Made by a program: the position numbers and the translations under genes. From positions 124,001 to 188,000 of the forward strand of contig NZ_JAASQL010000004.1 of the NCBI RefSeq assembly GCF_011762155.1: 64,000 nucleotides of DNA, read 5' to 3'. The notes beneath the pieces were generated by a model. The model searched no databases, was not told the DNA's origin, and saw nothing but the letters and a program-made list of their open reading frames with translations. The DNA is from Wenyingzhuangia heitensis. Lineage in GTDB: Bacteria; Bacteroidota; Bacteroidia; Flavobacteriales; Flavobacteriaceae. Of the stretch, positions 17,771 through 25,425 are shown one piece after another; within the stretch, counting starts at the first letter, position 1, and the number at the start of each line of letters is the position of its first letter.

Positions 17771-19027
17771 TTAGTCATTATCATTTAAGTTAATTCCTTC
17801 ATAAGCATTCATACCATGTTCATGAATATCTAATCCTTCAACTTCTTCTTTTTCACTAACACGTAAACCTATGGTCTTTTTAATAGTAAAAAGAATAATA
17901 AAAGAAGTGATTAAACATGTAATACCAATTACCATTACTCCATAAGCTTGTATACCTAATTGACTAAAAGAACCTGTGTTAAATACTCCTTTATCTCCCC
18001 AGATACCTACAGCTAACGTACCAAATATTCCACAAATTAAATGTACACCAATAGCTCCCACAGGATCATCTAATTTTAATCTATCAATAATTCCTACAGC
18101 AAATACAATAATTACACCCGCTATAAATCCTATAATAATAGCATCTAAAGGAGACATTAAGTCTGCACCTGCAGTAATTCCTACCAATCCGGCTAAAGAA
18201 CCGTTAAAGGCCATGGTAATATCATAAGTTTTAAATTTAATATAAGAGGTTATAAAAGCAGCAATAATACCAGAAGCGGCAGCTAAAGATGTAGTTACCA
18301 ATACAAGCGATACAATTCCAGGATCTGCAGATAATACAGAACCACCATTAAAACCAAACCATCCAAACCATAATAAGAAAACTCCTAAAGCAGCTAACGG
18401 CATATTGTGTCCTTCAATAGGCTTAATAGTTCCGTCAGATAAATATTTACCAATACGTGGTCCTAGTAAAATAACAGCTACTACAGCAGCCCATCCACCT
18501 ACAGAGTGTACTAAGCTAGATCCTGCAAAATCATAAAATCCCATTTGGTCTAAAAATCCACCTCCCCATTTCCAAGAACCTACAATCGGGTAAACAACAC
18601 CTACATAGATTAAAGAAAATATTAAAAATGAATTTAATTTAATTCTTTCAGCTACAGCTCCCGAAACAATAGTTGCAGCAGTTGCAGCAAACATTCCTTG
18701 AAATAAGAAATCTGTCCAGTATGTATATCCATCTGCATACGCAGCAGTTAATCCACCTTCAGGTAAAGAAAGTCCCCATCCTGCAAAACCAAAAATTCCA
18801 GATGAAGTTTCTTCAAAACCAGGATACATTAAGTTAAAACCACAAATAGTGTAGGTAATTAACCCAATAGCCACTATCATAAAGTTTTTAAATAAAATAT
18901 TAATTGCATTTTTAGATCTAGCCAATCCTACTTCTAAAGCAGAAAAACCTAAGTGCATAATAAATACCAATGCAATTGATATCATCATCCACACGTTGTT
19001 AATTGTAAAGTTTAATGTAGTTTCCAT
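17771..19027 (-). CDS. amt: Ammonium transporter Amt (copy 1)
   Basis: 418 residues, about eleven membrane helices. Amt/MEP/Rh channel conducting ammonia/ammonium across the inner membrane for assimilation by glutamine synthetase. Signature features: MHLGFSALEVGLARSKNAIN in the first helix, the pore twin-histidine positions in SSLVHSVGGWAA and IGVHLICGIFGT, GLVGITAGADLMSP, and the cytoplasmic tail RVSEKEEVEGLDIHEHG. It follows the PII gene by four bases, the classic glnK-amt pairing that lets PII block the channel when nitrogen is plentiful. It lies in a second, separate operon from copy 2. Confidence 0.96.
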   Translation of the reverse strand: METTLNFTINNVWMMISIALVFIMHLGFSALEVGLARSKNAINILFKNFMIVAIGLITYTICGFNLMYPGFEETSSGIFGFAGWGLSLPEGGLTAAYADGYTYWTDFLFQGMFAATAATIVSGAVAERIKLNSFLIFSLIYVGVVYPIVGSWKWGGGFLDQMGFYDFAGSSLVHSVGGWAAVVAVILLGPRIGKYLSDGTIKPIEGHNMPLAALGVFLLWFGWFGFNGGSVLSADPGIVSLVLVTTSLAAASGIIAAFITSYIKFKTYDITMAFNGSLAGLVGITAGADLMSPLDAIIIGFIAGVIIVFAVGIIDRLKLDDPVGAIGVHLICGIFGTLAVGIWGDKGVFNTGSFSQLGIQAYGVMVIGITCLITSFIILFTIKKTIGLRVSEKEEVEGLDIHEHGMNAYEGINLNDND

Positions 19028-19031
19028 AGTT

Positions 19032-19370
19032 TTATCTTAAAGTTTCTCCTCCTTTTTCCCCAGTTCTAATACGGTATGTTTCTTTAACGTCGTACACAAA
19101 AATTTTACCATCACCTACTTCTCCTGTAGATCCTGATTTTAAAATAGCATCAATGGCTACTTGTTCGTAATCATCGTTTACAATAATAGATAAGAAACGT
19201 CTTTGTATGTCTGCAGTGCTAAAGGAAATACCTCTATATACTTTACCAACTCTTTCATTACCTAAGGCTGTAACATCCCAGTAAGAGAAAAAGTTGACTC
19301 CTACATCATGTAAAGCTTTTTTTACTTCAGAAAATTTAGATTTTCTGATGATTGCTTCGATTTTTTTCAT
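19032..19370 (-). CDS. glnK: PII-family nitrogen regulatory protein (copy 1, amt-linked)
   Basis: 112 residues, full length. Trimeric PII signal protein sensing ATP/ADP and 2-oxoglutarate and gating Amt. Conserved: MKKIEAIIRKSKFSEVK, the nucleotide-binding TGEVGDGKIFV, and YRIRTGEKG. The T-loop is unusual: it is about one residue shorter than in E. coli GlnB and reads VYRGISF, so the uridylylation Tyr51 position is Phe50 here; only Tyr45 of VYRG remains. Covalent control by GlnD is therefore unlikely. Followed after four bases by amt copy 1. Nine of 112 residues differ from copy 2. The promoter candidate is at 19394-19401. Confidence 0.95.
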   Translation of the reverse strand: MKKIEAIIRKSKFSEVKKALHDVGVNFFSYWDVTALGNERVGKVYRGISFSTADIQRRFLSIIVNDDYEQVAIDAILKSGSTGEVGDGKIFVYDVKETYRIRTGEKGGETLR

Positions 19371-19393
19371 TGTGTTTGTTTTATAATCAATGG

Positions 19394-19401
19394 CAAATAT
19401 A
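19394..19401 (-). promoter_or_regulatory. -7 promoter element (TATATTTG) of PII copy 1-amt
   Basis: TATATTTG on the minus strand, 23 bases before the PII copy 1 start, fits TAnnTTTG. Confidence 0.55.
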
Positions 19402-19433
19402 AGAGATATGAATTGAATAGCCTTTTTAGTAAC

Positions 19434-19474
19434 AAAAAAAATACGTAGTGAGTTTTAATTCACTACGTATTTTT
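19434..19474 (-). terminator. Terminator of PII copy 2
   Basis: Inverted repeat AAAAATACGTAGTGA / TCACTACGTATTTTT (19437-19451 and 19460-19474), with a T-tract on the minus strand, 25 bases after the PII copy 2 stop. It separates copy 2 from copy 1. Confidence 0.85.
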
Positions 19475-19498
19475 AAGAAATCTATTTTAAGTATATAC

Positions 19499-19837
19499 TT
19501 ATCTTAAGGTTTCTCCACCTTTTTCTCCTGTTCTAATACGGTAGGTTTCGTTAACATCGTACACAAAAATTTTACCATCACCTACTTCTCCTGTAGCTCC
19601 TGATTTTAAAATAGCGCTTATGGCAGCCTCTTCAAAATCATCATTAACAATAATGGATAAAAATCTTCTTTGTATATCTGCAGTACTAAATGAAATACCT
19701 CTATATACTTTACCAACTCTTTCGTTACCTAAGGCGGTAACATCCCAATAAGAGAAAAAGTTTACCCCTATAAGGTGTAATGCTTCTTTAACTTCAGAAA
19801 ATTTAGATTTTCTTATAATTGCTTCTATTTTTTTCAT
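19499..19837 (-). CDS. PII-family nitrogen regulatory protein (copy 2, stand-alone)
   Basis: 112 residues, 103 identical to copy 1; the differences cluster in residues 18-23 and 68-81, outside the T-loop. The T-loop (GNERVGKVYRGISF) is identical to copy 1, again with Phe at the Tyr51 position. Unlike the other two PII genes it is enclosed by terminators (19434-19474 downstream, 19882-19920 upstream) and so is probably transcribed alone; a weak -7-like TATCTTTA lies about 20 bases upstream of the start. Its role may be to bind Amt copies, form heterotrimers with the other PII proteins or control another target. Confidence 0.94.
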   Translation of the reverse strand: MKKIEAIIRKSKFSEVKEALHLIGVNFFSYWDVTALGNERVGKVYRGISFSTADIQRRFLSIIVNDDFEEAAISAILKSGATGEVGDGKIFVYDVNETYRIRTGEKGGETLR

Positions 19838-19881
19838 TTTGATACTATTTTATAATTTAAAGATACAACTTTTATGGAAAA

Positions 19882-19920
19882 AAAAACAGCCTAATTCTAC
19901 TATAGAGTTAGGCTGTTTTT
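19882..19920 (-). terminator. Terminator of amt copy 2
   Basis: Inverted repeat AAAAACAGCCTAA / TTAGGCTGTTTTT, with a T-tract on the minus strand, 21 bases after the amt copy 2 stop. Confidence 0.86.
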
Positions 19921-19941
19921 ATATAAACTTATAACAAATAA

Positions 19942-21171
19942 CTATTCGTTAAAAACTCCAATTCCGTGTTCAGCTTTGTCTAATCCTTCAATTTCTTCTT
20001 TTTCAGAAACTCTAACACCAATTGTTAATTTTAAGATTGTGAAAACAATAAAAGATAATACAACAGCCCATAAACCATAAGCCAATACTCCAATTGCTTG
20101 AACTCCTAAAAGATCAAATCCACCACCGTTAATTAAACCACCATCAGTAGCAAATACACCTACTAATAAAGTACCTAATGCACCACAAACTCCGTGTACA
20201 GATACAGCACCTACTGGATCATCAATTTTTAATTTTTCATCAATAAATGTAATAGACATTACAACAATTACACCAGCAATTAATCCCATAATTACAGCAG
20301 CACCAGGTGTTACAGCAGCACAACCAGCAGTAATACATACCAATCCAGCTAAAGCACCGTTTAAAGTCATAGAAATATCAGGTTGTCCGTAACGTAACCA
20401 AGTATAGAACAATGCAGCAGCAGCACCAGAGGCAGCAGCTAAGTTTGTTGTAATTAAAATAGAACCTACAGCAATTACATCTTCTTCAGAACCAAAAGCT
20501 AACTGAGAACCTCCGTTAAATCCGAACCATCCTAACCATAAAATCATAACCCCTAAAGCACCTAATAAAATATTGTGTCCTGGTATTGCTTGAGAAACAC
20601 CATCTTTGTATTTTCCAATTCTAGGTCCAACAACAATAGCACCAACTAAAGCAGCCCATCCACCAACAGAGTGTACTACACTAGAACCTGCAAAATCAAC
20701 AAATCCTAAAGTATTTAACCAAGCATCATCATCAAATGGCCAGTACCAGCTTCCTGAAATAGGGTAGATGATAGTTGTCATAATTAAAGAGAAAATAATG
20801 TATGTAGAAAATTTAGTTCTACCTGCTACAGCTCCAGAAACAATTGTTGCAGCGGTTGCAGCAAATACTGTTTGAAAAAATAAATTGTAATAATCATCTG
20901 CACTAAAAAAGAAATAACCTTGATCAGAAGGACTCATTCTTCCTAAGTATCCACCAGCGATTAAGTCGCTTCCGTACATAATTCCGTATCCAACAGCCCA
21001 AAAACCAATAGAACCTACTATTAAGTCCATAAGGTTTTTCATAATAATATTTCCTGCGTTTTTAGAGCGTGTAAATCCAGTTTCCACTAAGGTGAACCCT
21101 GCTTGCATAAAGAATACTAATATTCCTGCTATAATGATCCACAAAGCTCCCATAATTGCACTTGTATCCAT
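19942..21171 (-). CDS. amt: Ammonium transporter Amt (copy 2)
   Basis: 409 residues, about eleven membrane helices. Same family and role as copy 1 but clearly diverged from it: MQAGFTLVETGFTRSKNAGN in helix 1, twin-histidine sites in SSVVHSVGGWAAL and VSVHGVCGALGT, a GCAAVTPGAAVIMG loop, and the tail RVSEKEEIEGLDKAEHG. It is the last gene of the operon outer membrane protein - PII copy 3 - amt, 32 bases after PII. The two Amt copies may differ in affinity or be made under different nitrogen levels; the sequence alone does not say which. Confidence 0.96.
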   Translation of the reverse strand: MDTSAIMGALWIIIAGILVFFMQAGFTLVETGFTRSKNAGNIIMKNLMDLIVGSIGFWAVGYGIMYGSDLIAGGYLGRMSPSDQGYFFFSADDYYNLFFQTVFAATAATIVSGAVAGRTKFSTYIIFSLIMTTIIYPISGSWYWPFDDDAWLNTLGFVDFAGSSVVHSVGGWAALVGAIVVGPRIGKYKDGVSQAIPGHNILLGALGVMILWLGWFGFNGGSQLAFGSEEDVIAVGSILITTNLAAASGAAAALFYTWLRYGQPDISMTLNGALAGLVCITAGCAAVTPGAAVIMGLIAGVIVVMSITFIDEKLKIDDPVGAVSVHGVCGALGTLLVGVFATDGGLINGGGFDLLGVQAIGVLAYGLWAVVLSFIVFTILKLTIGVRVSEKEEIEGLDKAEHGIGVFNE

Positions 21172-21203
21172 AATTTTTAATTTTAAAAGTTTTTAGTTTT
21201 AGT

Positions 21204-21542
21204 TTATTTTAATGTGTCACTACCTTTTTCTCCTGTACGGATACGGTAAGTTTCTGATACGTCTGATACAAATACTTTTCCATCACCAACTTCTCCTGTT
21301 GAAGCTGTTTTTAATAACGTTTCTACAGTAATTTTTTCGAAATCATCGTTTACGATAATTGCTAATTGACGTCTTTGGATATCGTTAGTACTAAAAGATA
21401 CACCACGGTATACTTTCCCTACTTTTTCGTTACCTAATCCAGTAACATCCCAGTAAGAGAAGAAGTTAACACCTACGTCGTGTAAAGCTTCTTTCACCTC
21501 AGAAAATTTTGATTTTCTGATGATTGCTTCGATTTTTTTCAT
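21204..21542 (-). CDS. glnK: PII-family nitrogen regulatory protein (copy 3, amt-linked)
   Basis: 112 residues. The same PII architecture as copies 1 and 2 but more diverged (for example GLGNEKVGKVYRGVSFSTNDIQRRQL). The T-loop position of Tyr51 is again Phe. TGEVGDGKVFV and YRIRTGEKGSDTL are conserved, so nucleotide and 2-oxoglutarate binding are expected. It sits between an outer membrane beta-barrel gene and amt copy 2, preceded by an unusual hairpin at 21581-21608. Expected to gate amt copy 2. Confidence 0.95.
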   Translation of the reverse strand: MKKIEAIIRKSKFSEVKEALHDVGVNFFSYWDVTGLGNEKVGKVYRGVSFSTNDIQRRQLAIIVNDDFEKITVETLLKTASTGEVGDGKVFVSDVSETYRIRTGEKGSDTLK

Positions 21543-21580
21543 AATTGAAAGTTTAAATTTAGGTTGAATAATTTTTTGTT

Positions 21581-21608
21581 ATCTGGCAAAGTTCACACCT
21601 TGCCAGAT
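21581..21608 (-). other. Hairpin between the porin-like gene and PII copy 3, without a T-tract
   Basis: Perfect nine-base inverted repeat ATCTGGCAA / TTGCCAGAT around a ten-base loop. On the minus strand it is followed by AACAAAAAATT rather than a T-run, so it is not a standard terminator. It could be an mRNA processing or stability element that sets different levels of the porin-like protein versus PII/Amt. Confidence 0.5.
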
Positions 21609-21634
21609 GATTTATGTTTTAAACTTTTCTAGAA

Positions 21635-22633
21635 TTAGAAAGAGTATACAGCAGCAACTGTGAAAGCAGTTACACTATCTTCTCCTGGGAATAAACCACT
21701 AGCAGTAGAATATTCAATAATATTATCATCAGAAGAGTCATATCTTAATTCAGCAACGATATTTAAATTATCCGTTAATTTTTTATTAGCAGCTAAAGTA
21801 ATTGCAGTAACAGTTTCATCGTTGTTAGCATCTCCATTGAATTGGAAGAATTCAGGACGTAACCCTAAAGAGAAAGTATCTGTGAAAGAATTTTCTAAGT
21901 ATAATGCAGCTCCTTGATATCCAGATTTTGCATCAGATGAACTAGAATAAGCAGCATTAATACCTAAGTATAATGTTTCGCTTAAATCAAATCCTCCTGT
22001 ATAATCTAAGTATAGCTGATCAGTAGCTCCAAATCCATCAGCACCATAAGCTAAGTTGAAATATTGACCTTTATAACCAACTTGAGCACCTAATTGTGCA
22101 AATTCATCACCATATCCTGTTCCAAAATTTCCGTGAGGGTTAGTTACGGCTAACATTAAAGATAAATCTTCAGAAACAGCGTAATCTAATTTAGCACCAA
22201 TGTGTGTAAATGGTCCTGCATTAAATAAGTAAGATACAGAATAGTTAAAGTTAGCTGCAGGAGAAATTACTTCATATCCTAAGAAAGTGTTAAACTGTCC
22301 AGCAGTAATAGTTAACTTATCATTTACACTATAATATGCATATAATTGATTAATACCATTTAAACCAGCTGCATCAGCGGCTCTAGGACCATAAGCTAAA
22401 TCAACAACAGCTCCTGCTTTACCAGTTTCGTATGTGAATATTGTATTAGCCATACCTAATCCAAACATAGTAGCATTTTGTGGAGAATCAACCAACAATC
22501 CTGGAGCACCAGGTCCATCTACAGTGTTTACTGTTCCATAAACATCTACTGTTCCAGATACAGTTAATTTTCCTTCTTGTGCAAAAGTTAACATTCCCGT
22601 TAACATCAATGCTGATAAAATAATTTTTTTCAT
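21635..22633 (-). CDS. Outer membrane beta-barrel protein (porin-like, OmpL/BBP2 type)
   Basis: 332 residues. Signal peptide MKKIILSALMLTGMLTFAQ; the rest is alternating beta-strand sequence rich in Gly, Tyr and Asn, ending in a C-terminal strand AFTVAAVYSF with terminal Phe, typical of outer membrane barrels. Sequence style (GQFNTFLGYEVISPAANFNYS, LTNPHGN-like AVTNPHGNFG) resembles the putative beta-barrel porins found next to PII/amt genes in Bacteroidota. Likely role: outer membrane passage of ammonium or small nitrogen compounds; this rests on the operon only. First gene of the operon porin - PII copy 3 - amt copy 2, with a promoter at 22671-22678. Confidence 0.85.
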   Translation of the reverse strand: MKKIILSALMLTGMLTFAQEGKLTVSGTVDVYGTVNTVDGPGAPGLLVDSPQNATMFGLGMANTIFTYETGKAGAVVDLAYGPRAADAAGLNGINQLYAYYSVNDKLTITAGQFNTFLGYEVISPAANFNYSVSYLFNAGPFTHIGAKLDYAVSEDLSLMLAVTNPHGNFGTGYGDEFAQLGAQVGYKGQYFNLAYGADGFGATDQLYLDYTGGFDLSETLYLGINAAYSSSSDAKSGYQGAALYLENSFTDTFSLGLRPEFFQFNGDANNDETVTAITLAANKKLTDNLNIVAELRYDSSDDNIIEYSTASGLFPGEDSVTAFTVAAVYSF

Positions 22634-22670
22634 GATAAAGTTTTTTATGTTTTTTAAGTTTTATCTGAGA

Positions 22671-22678
22671 CAAAGCTA
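22671..22678 (-). promoter_or_regulatory. -7 promoter element (TAGCTTTG) of the porin-PII-amt operon
   Basis: TAGCTTTG on the minus strand fits TAnnTTTG and lies 37 bases before the start of the porin-like gene. Its upstream edge overlaps the palindrome 22677-22692. Confidence 0.55.
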
Positions 22679-22692
22679 CGTATTAATACGTA
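22677..22692. promoter_or_regulatory. Perfect 16-bp palindrome overlapping the porin-PII-amt promoter
   Basis: TACGTATTAATACGTA is its own reverse complement. It touches the -7 element on the upstream side, a position where a bound dimer would repress or activate. TACGTA recurs once at 22731-22736. Candidate operator for nitrogen control or for the divergent MarR regulator at 22849; the binding protein is unknown. Confidence 0.45.
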
Positions 22693-22701
22693 TCGTACAA
22701 G

Positions 22702-22727
22702 AAAAAACTACCTGCTTTTTCGCAGGT
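22702..22727 (-). terminator. Terminator-like hairpin upstream of the porin operon promoter
   Basis: ACCTGC / GCAGGT (22710-22715 and 22722-22727) followed on the minus strand by AG and six Ts. No minus-strand gene ends here, so it could stop stray antisense transcription from the MarR region, or act as an attenuator if an unseen promoter lies further upstream. Confidence 0.4.
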
Positions 22728-22808
22728 TTATACGTAGTCCTAGTGTTTCTCAACTAAGTAGGGTTAAAAAAAAGTGATTTTTTTCTTGTTTTTTAGTATA
22801 GTTGTATA

Positions 22809-22816
22809 TACATTTG
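22809..22816 (+). promoter_or_regulatory. -7 promoter element (TACATTTG) of the MarR-yceI operon
   Basis: TACATTTG fits TAnnTTTG. It lies inside the longest possible reading frame of the MarR gene (ATG at 22774), so transcription would begin downstream of that ATG and a later start must be used. Confidence 0.5.
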
Positions 22817-22848
22817 TTGTAGTAACAAATATTAAAACTGTCAAATTA

Positions 22849-23268
22849 GTGGAAAATCTAAATAATAGAGCTGTTATAAAATTGATGATTTCTGGAAACT
22901 ATGTGGTAGAACAGTTAAATAGTTTTATGAAAACCTATGATTTAACGGTGCAGCAATATAATATATTACGTATACTGAGAGGACAGGATGGTTTGCCTAT
23001 GAACTTGTACGTATTGCAAGAACGCATGATTCATAAAATGAGTAATACAACTAGGTTGGTAGAAAAACTTAGAATAAAAGAATTAGTAGAACGTAAGCCA
23101 TGTGAAGAAAACCGACGAAAGATTGAAATATCTATTACAGATAAAGGGTTAGGGTTGTTGGCAGGTATAGATCAAAGATTGGTGGATTATGAAAAGCAAT
23201 TAACTTCAGATTTAACAAAAGAAGAATTAATTCAATTAATAGACTTATTAAATAAAGTAAAACAATAA
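22849..23268 (+). CDS. MarR-family transcriptional regulator
   Basis: 139 residues from GTG 22849. Winged-helix dimeric regulator: helical N-terminus (NNRAVIKLMISGNYVVEQLN), helix-turn-helix around LTVQQYNILRILRGQ to MSNTTRLVEKLRIKELVERK, and the wing ENRRKIEISITDKG. The open frame extends back to ATG 22774, but this would add an odd hydrophobic N-terminus and lies upstream of the promoter; GTG 22849 gives the family length, with ATG 22885 as an alternative. yceI follows after 29 bases and is probably co-transcribed and under its control. It also faces the porin-PII-amt operon across a short divergent region. The signal it senses is unknown. Confidence 0.85.
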   Translation: MENLNNRAVIKLMISGNYVVEQLNSFMKTYDLTVQQYNILRILRGQDGLPMNLYVLQERMIHKMSNTTRLVEKLRIKELVERKPCEENRRKIEISITDKGLGLLAGIDQRLVDYEKQLTSDLTKEELIQLIDLLNKVKQ

Positions 23269-23297
23269 ATTAACAACAATAATCAAAAAAGTAAAAA

Positions 23298-23858
23298 ATG
23301 AAAACAACAAGAATCAAATCAGGAATTTTAGCAGTTTTAGCTGTATTTACAATTGCTTTATCTGCGCATGCTGGTAAAAAACCAATTGATGTAAAAAAGA
23401 GTACAATTAAATGGGTTGGTAAAAAAGTTACAGGTGAACACAACGGAACTATTAATTTTAAAGAAGGTGACGTAGAATTAAAACAAGGAAAATTAGTAGG
23501 AGGTAGCTTTACCGTAAACATGAATACTATTAATGTTCAAGATTTAGAAGGTGAGTACAAAGGGAAATTAGAAGGTCATTTAAAGTCTGATGACTTTTTT
23601 GGAGTTGCAACACACCCAACAGCAACTTTTGTAATTACTAGTGTAGAAGGAAATACAGTAAAAGGAGACTTAAGTATTAAAGGACACACAGAAAAGAAAG
23701 CATTTACTTTAACAAAAAAAGGAAACACAATTTCTGGAGATGTAAAAATAGACAGAACTAAGTTTGATATCCGTTACGGGTCAGCTTCTTTCTTTGATAA
23801 CTTAAAAGACAAAGCAATTAACGACGAGTTTGAATTGTCTGTAAACATTGTATTTTAA
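23298..23858 (+). CDS. YceI-family periplasmic lipid-binding-type protein
   Basis: 186 residues. Signal peptide (IKSGILAVLAVFTIALSAHA) then a lipocalin-like YceI barrel: STIKWVGKKVTGEHNGTI, LVGGSFTVNMNTINVQD, LEGHLKSDDFFGVATHPTATFVI, GDLSIKGHTEKKAF, and a C-terminal FELSVNIVF. YceI proteins bind isoprenoid-type or amide lipids in the periplasm; the exact ligand and role are not known. Second gene after MarR, and followed by a terminator. Confidence 0.93.
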   Translation: MKTTRIKSGILAVLAVFTIALSAHAGKKPIDVKKSTIKWVGKKVTGEHNGTINFKEGDVELKQGKLVGGSFTVNMNTINVQDLEGEYKGKLEGHLKSDDFFGVATHPTATFVITSVEGNTVKGDLSIKGHTEKKAFTLTKKGNTISGDVKIDRTKFDIRYGSASFFDNLKDKAINDEFELSVNIVF

Positions 23859-23883
23859 ATATAATAGAATTTAGTTTAAAACT

Positions 23884-23917
23884 AAAAGCCTGATAGTTAA
23901 CCACTATCAGGTTTTTT
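23884..23917 (+). terminator. Terminator of the MarR-yceI operon
   Basis: Stem CCTGATAGT / ACTATCAGG (23889-23897 and 23903-23911) followed by T6, preceded by A4. Confidence 0.85.
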
Positions 23918-23992
23918 GCTTATATAATTTTTTACTATATATATAAAGACAGCTATATTTAGTAAATTCGCAAAAGAAATAAACAAGCACAA

Positions 23993-25348
23993 ATGTCTAA
24001 ATTTGAATTAAAGTTGCCTAAAATGGGAGAAAGTGTAGCTGAGGCTACAATTACTTCTTGGTTAAAAGAAATAGGAGATACTATAGAGTTAGATGAATCT
24101 GTTGTAGAGATAGCAACAGACAAAGTAGATTCAGATGTCCCGTGTGATGTGTCTGGAGTTTTGTTAGAAAAAAAATACCAAGAAGGAGATGTTGTTAAAG
24201 TAGGCCAGGTTTTGGCTGTTATTGAAACAAATGAAAATTTGGCAAGTAGTACTTTACAGGTAGAGTCAACAGCTAAAGATGTGTATACTGAGGTTGAAGA
24301 AGTTGTAAAATCTGTTGAAGCCGAGGTAAATCAGGCAATAGAAAATACAACGCACACAAAAAAACAAATAATAACTAATACTGATGGTAAATTTTATTCT
24401 CCGTTGGTAAAAAACATAGCGGCTAAAGAAGGAGTTTCTCAACAAGAATTAGATGCTATAAACGGATCTGGTTTAGAGGGTAGGGTGACTAAAGAAGATA
24501 TTTTAGCCTATGTAAGTAGCAAATCAAAAGATGCCAAAAGTGTAGAGTTGTCTAAAGAAATAACAACTAAGGAGTCTGAAAATAAGACAATTGCTATTTC
24601 TCAAAAAACAAAAACACCTAATTTAGAAGTAAATACAGGAGATGAATTAATTACGCTGTCTAGAATGGGGAAATTAATATCAGATCATATGTTGCATTCT
24701 AAACATAAAGCAGCACACGTACAATCTTTTATAGAGGTTGATGTTACTAATGTGGTAAAATGGAGAGCAAAAGCTAAAGATACATTCTTAAAAAGAGAAG
24801 GAGAAAAATTATCATACACACCTATTTTTATGATGGTGGTTGCTCAAGCATTAAAAAAATATCCTTTGGTAAATATTACTTTTGATGGAGAAGATAAAGT
24901 AGTGGTGAAAAAAGCAATTAATTTAGGGATGGCTTCTGCATTACCAGACGGAAATTTGATTGTGCCTGTAATTAAAAATGCAGAGCATTTAAACTTGGTT
25001 GGTATGACTAAGTGTGTGAATGATTTGGCTATTCGTTCTAAATCTAATAACTTAAAACCTGATGAAATAAAAGGAGGTACATATACTGTAACAAATATTG
25101 GTGGTTTTGATTCTGTTTTTGGTACTCCTATAATCAATCAACCAGAATGTGCTATTTTAGCTTTGGGTGCTATTAGAAAAGTACCTGCGGTTATAGAAAC
25201 TCCTGAAGGAGATTTTATTGGAATTCGTCAAAAAATGTACATTTCTCATTCTTACGATCACCGTGTGATAAATGGAGCTTTAGGAGGAATGTTTATTAAA
25301 GAAATTAAAGATTTGTTAGAGGCTTGGGATGTAAATAAAGCTATTTAA
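23993..25348 (+). CDS. 2-oxo acid dehydrogenase complex E2 (dihydrolipoyl acyltransferase)
   Basis: 451 residues. Lipoyl domain at about 1-78 with the lipoylated Lys44 in IATDKVDSDV; Glu/Val-rich linker; E3/E1-binding domain at about 132-172 (YSPLVKNIAAKEGVSQQELDAI is the core); a second linker; catalytic acyltransferase domain from about 215. The active-site motif reads SYDHRVINGALGG: the catalytic His is present (about residue 423), but the usual Asp of DHRxxDG is Asn (about 427). From memory this Asn is common in flavobacterial E2s of the branched-chain type, so activity need not be lost. Acts with E1 and E3 on a 2-oxo acid (branched-chain acids most likely); E1/E3 genes are not in the window. 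Single-gene unit ending at a shared terminator. Confidence 0.92.
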   Translation: MSKFELKLPKMGESVAEATITSWLKEIGDTIELDESVVEIATDKVDSDVPCDVSGVLLEKKYQEGDVVKVGQVLAVIETNENLASSTLQVESTAKDVYTEVEEVVKSVEAEVNQAIENTTHTKKQIITNTDGKFYSPLVKNIAAKEGVSQQELDAINGSGLEGRVTKEDILAYVSSKSKDAKSVELSKEITTKESENKTIAISQKTKTPNLEVNTGDELITLSRMGKLISDHMLHSKHKAAHVQSFIEVDVTNVVKWRAKAKDTFLKREGEKLSYTPIFMMVVAQALKKYPLVNITFDGEDKVVVKKAINLGMASALPDGNLIVPVIKNAEHLNLVGMTKCVNDLAIRSKSNNLKPDEIKGGTYTVTNIGGFDSVFGTPIINQPECAILALGAIRKVPAVIETPEGDFIGIRQKMYISHSYDHRVINGALGGMFIKEIKDLLEAWDVNKAI

Positions 25349-25371
25349 AAATAAGACAATTATAAAATCAT

Positions 25372-25408
25372 AAAAAAACCTTTTAGCAATTAGCTAAAAG
25401 GTTTTTTT
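25372..25408. terminator. Bidirectional terminator between E2 and the alkaline phosphatase
   Basis: Arms AAAAAAACCTTTTAGC and GCTAAAAGGTTTTTTT around a five-base loop. Both convergent genes end within 25 bases of it. Confidence 0.9.
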
Positions 25409-25425
25409 ATGAGAAAAGTAAAAAA

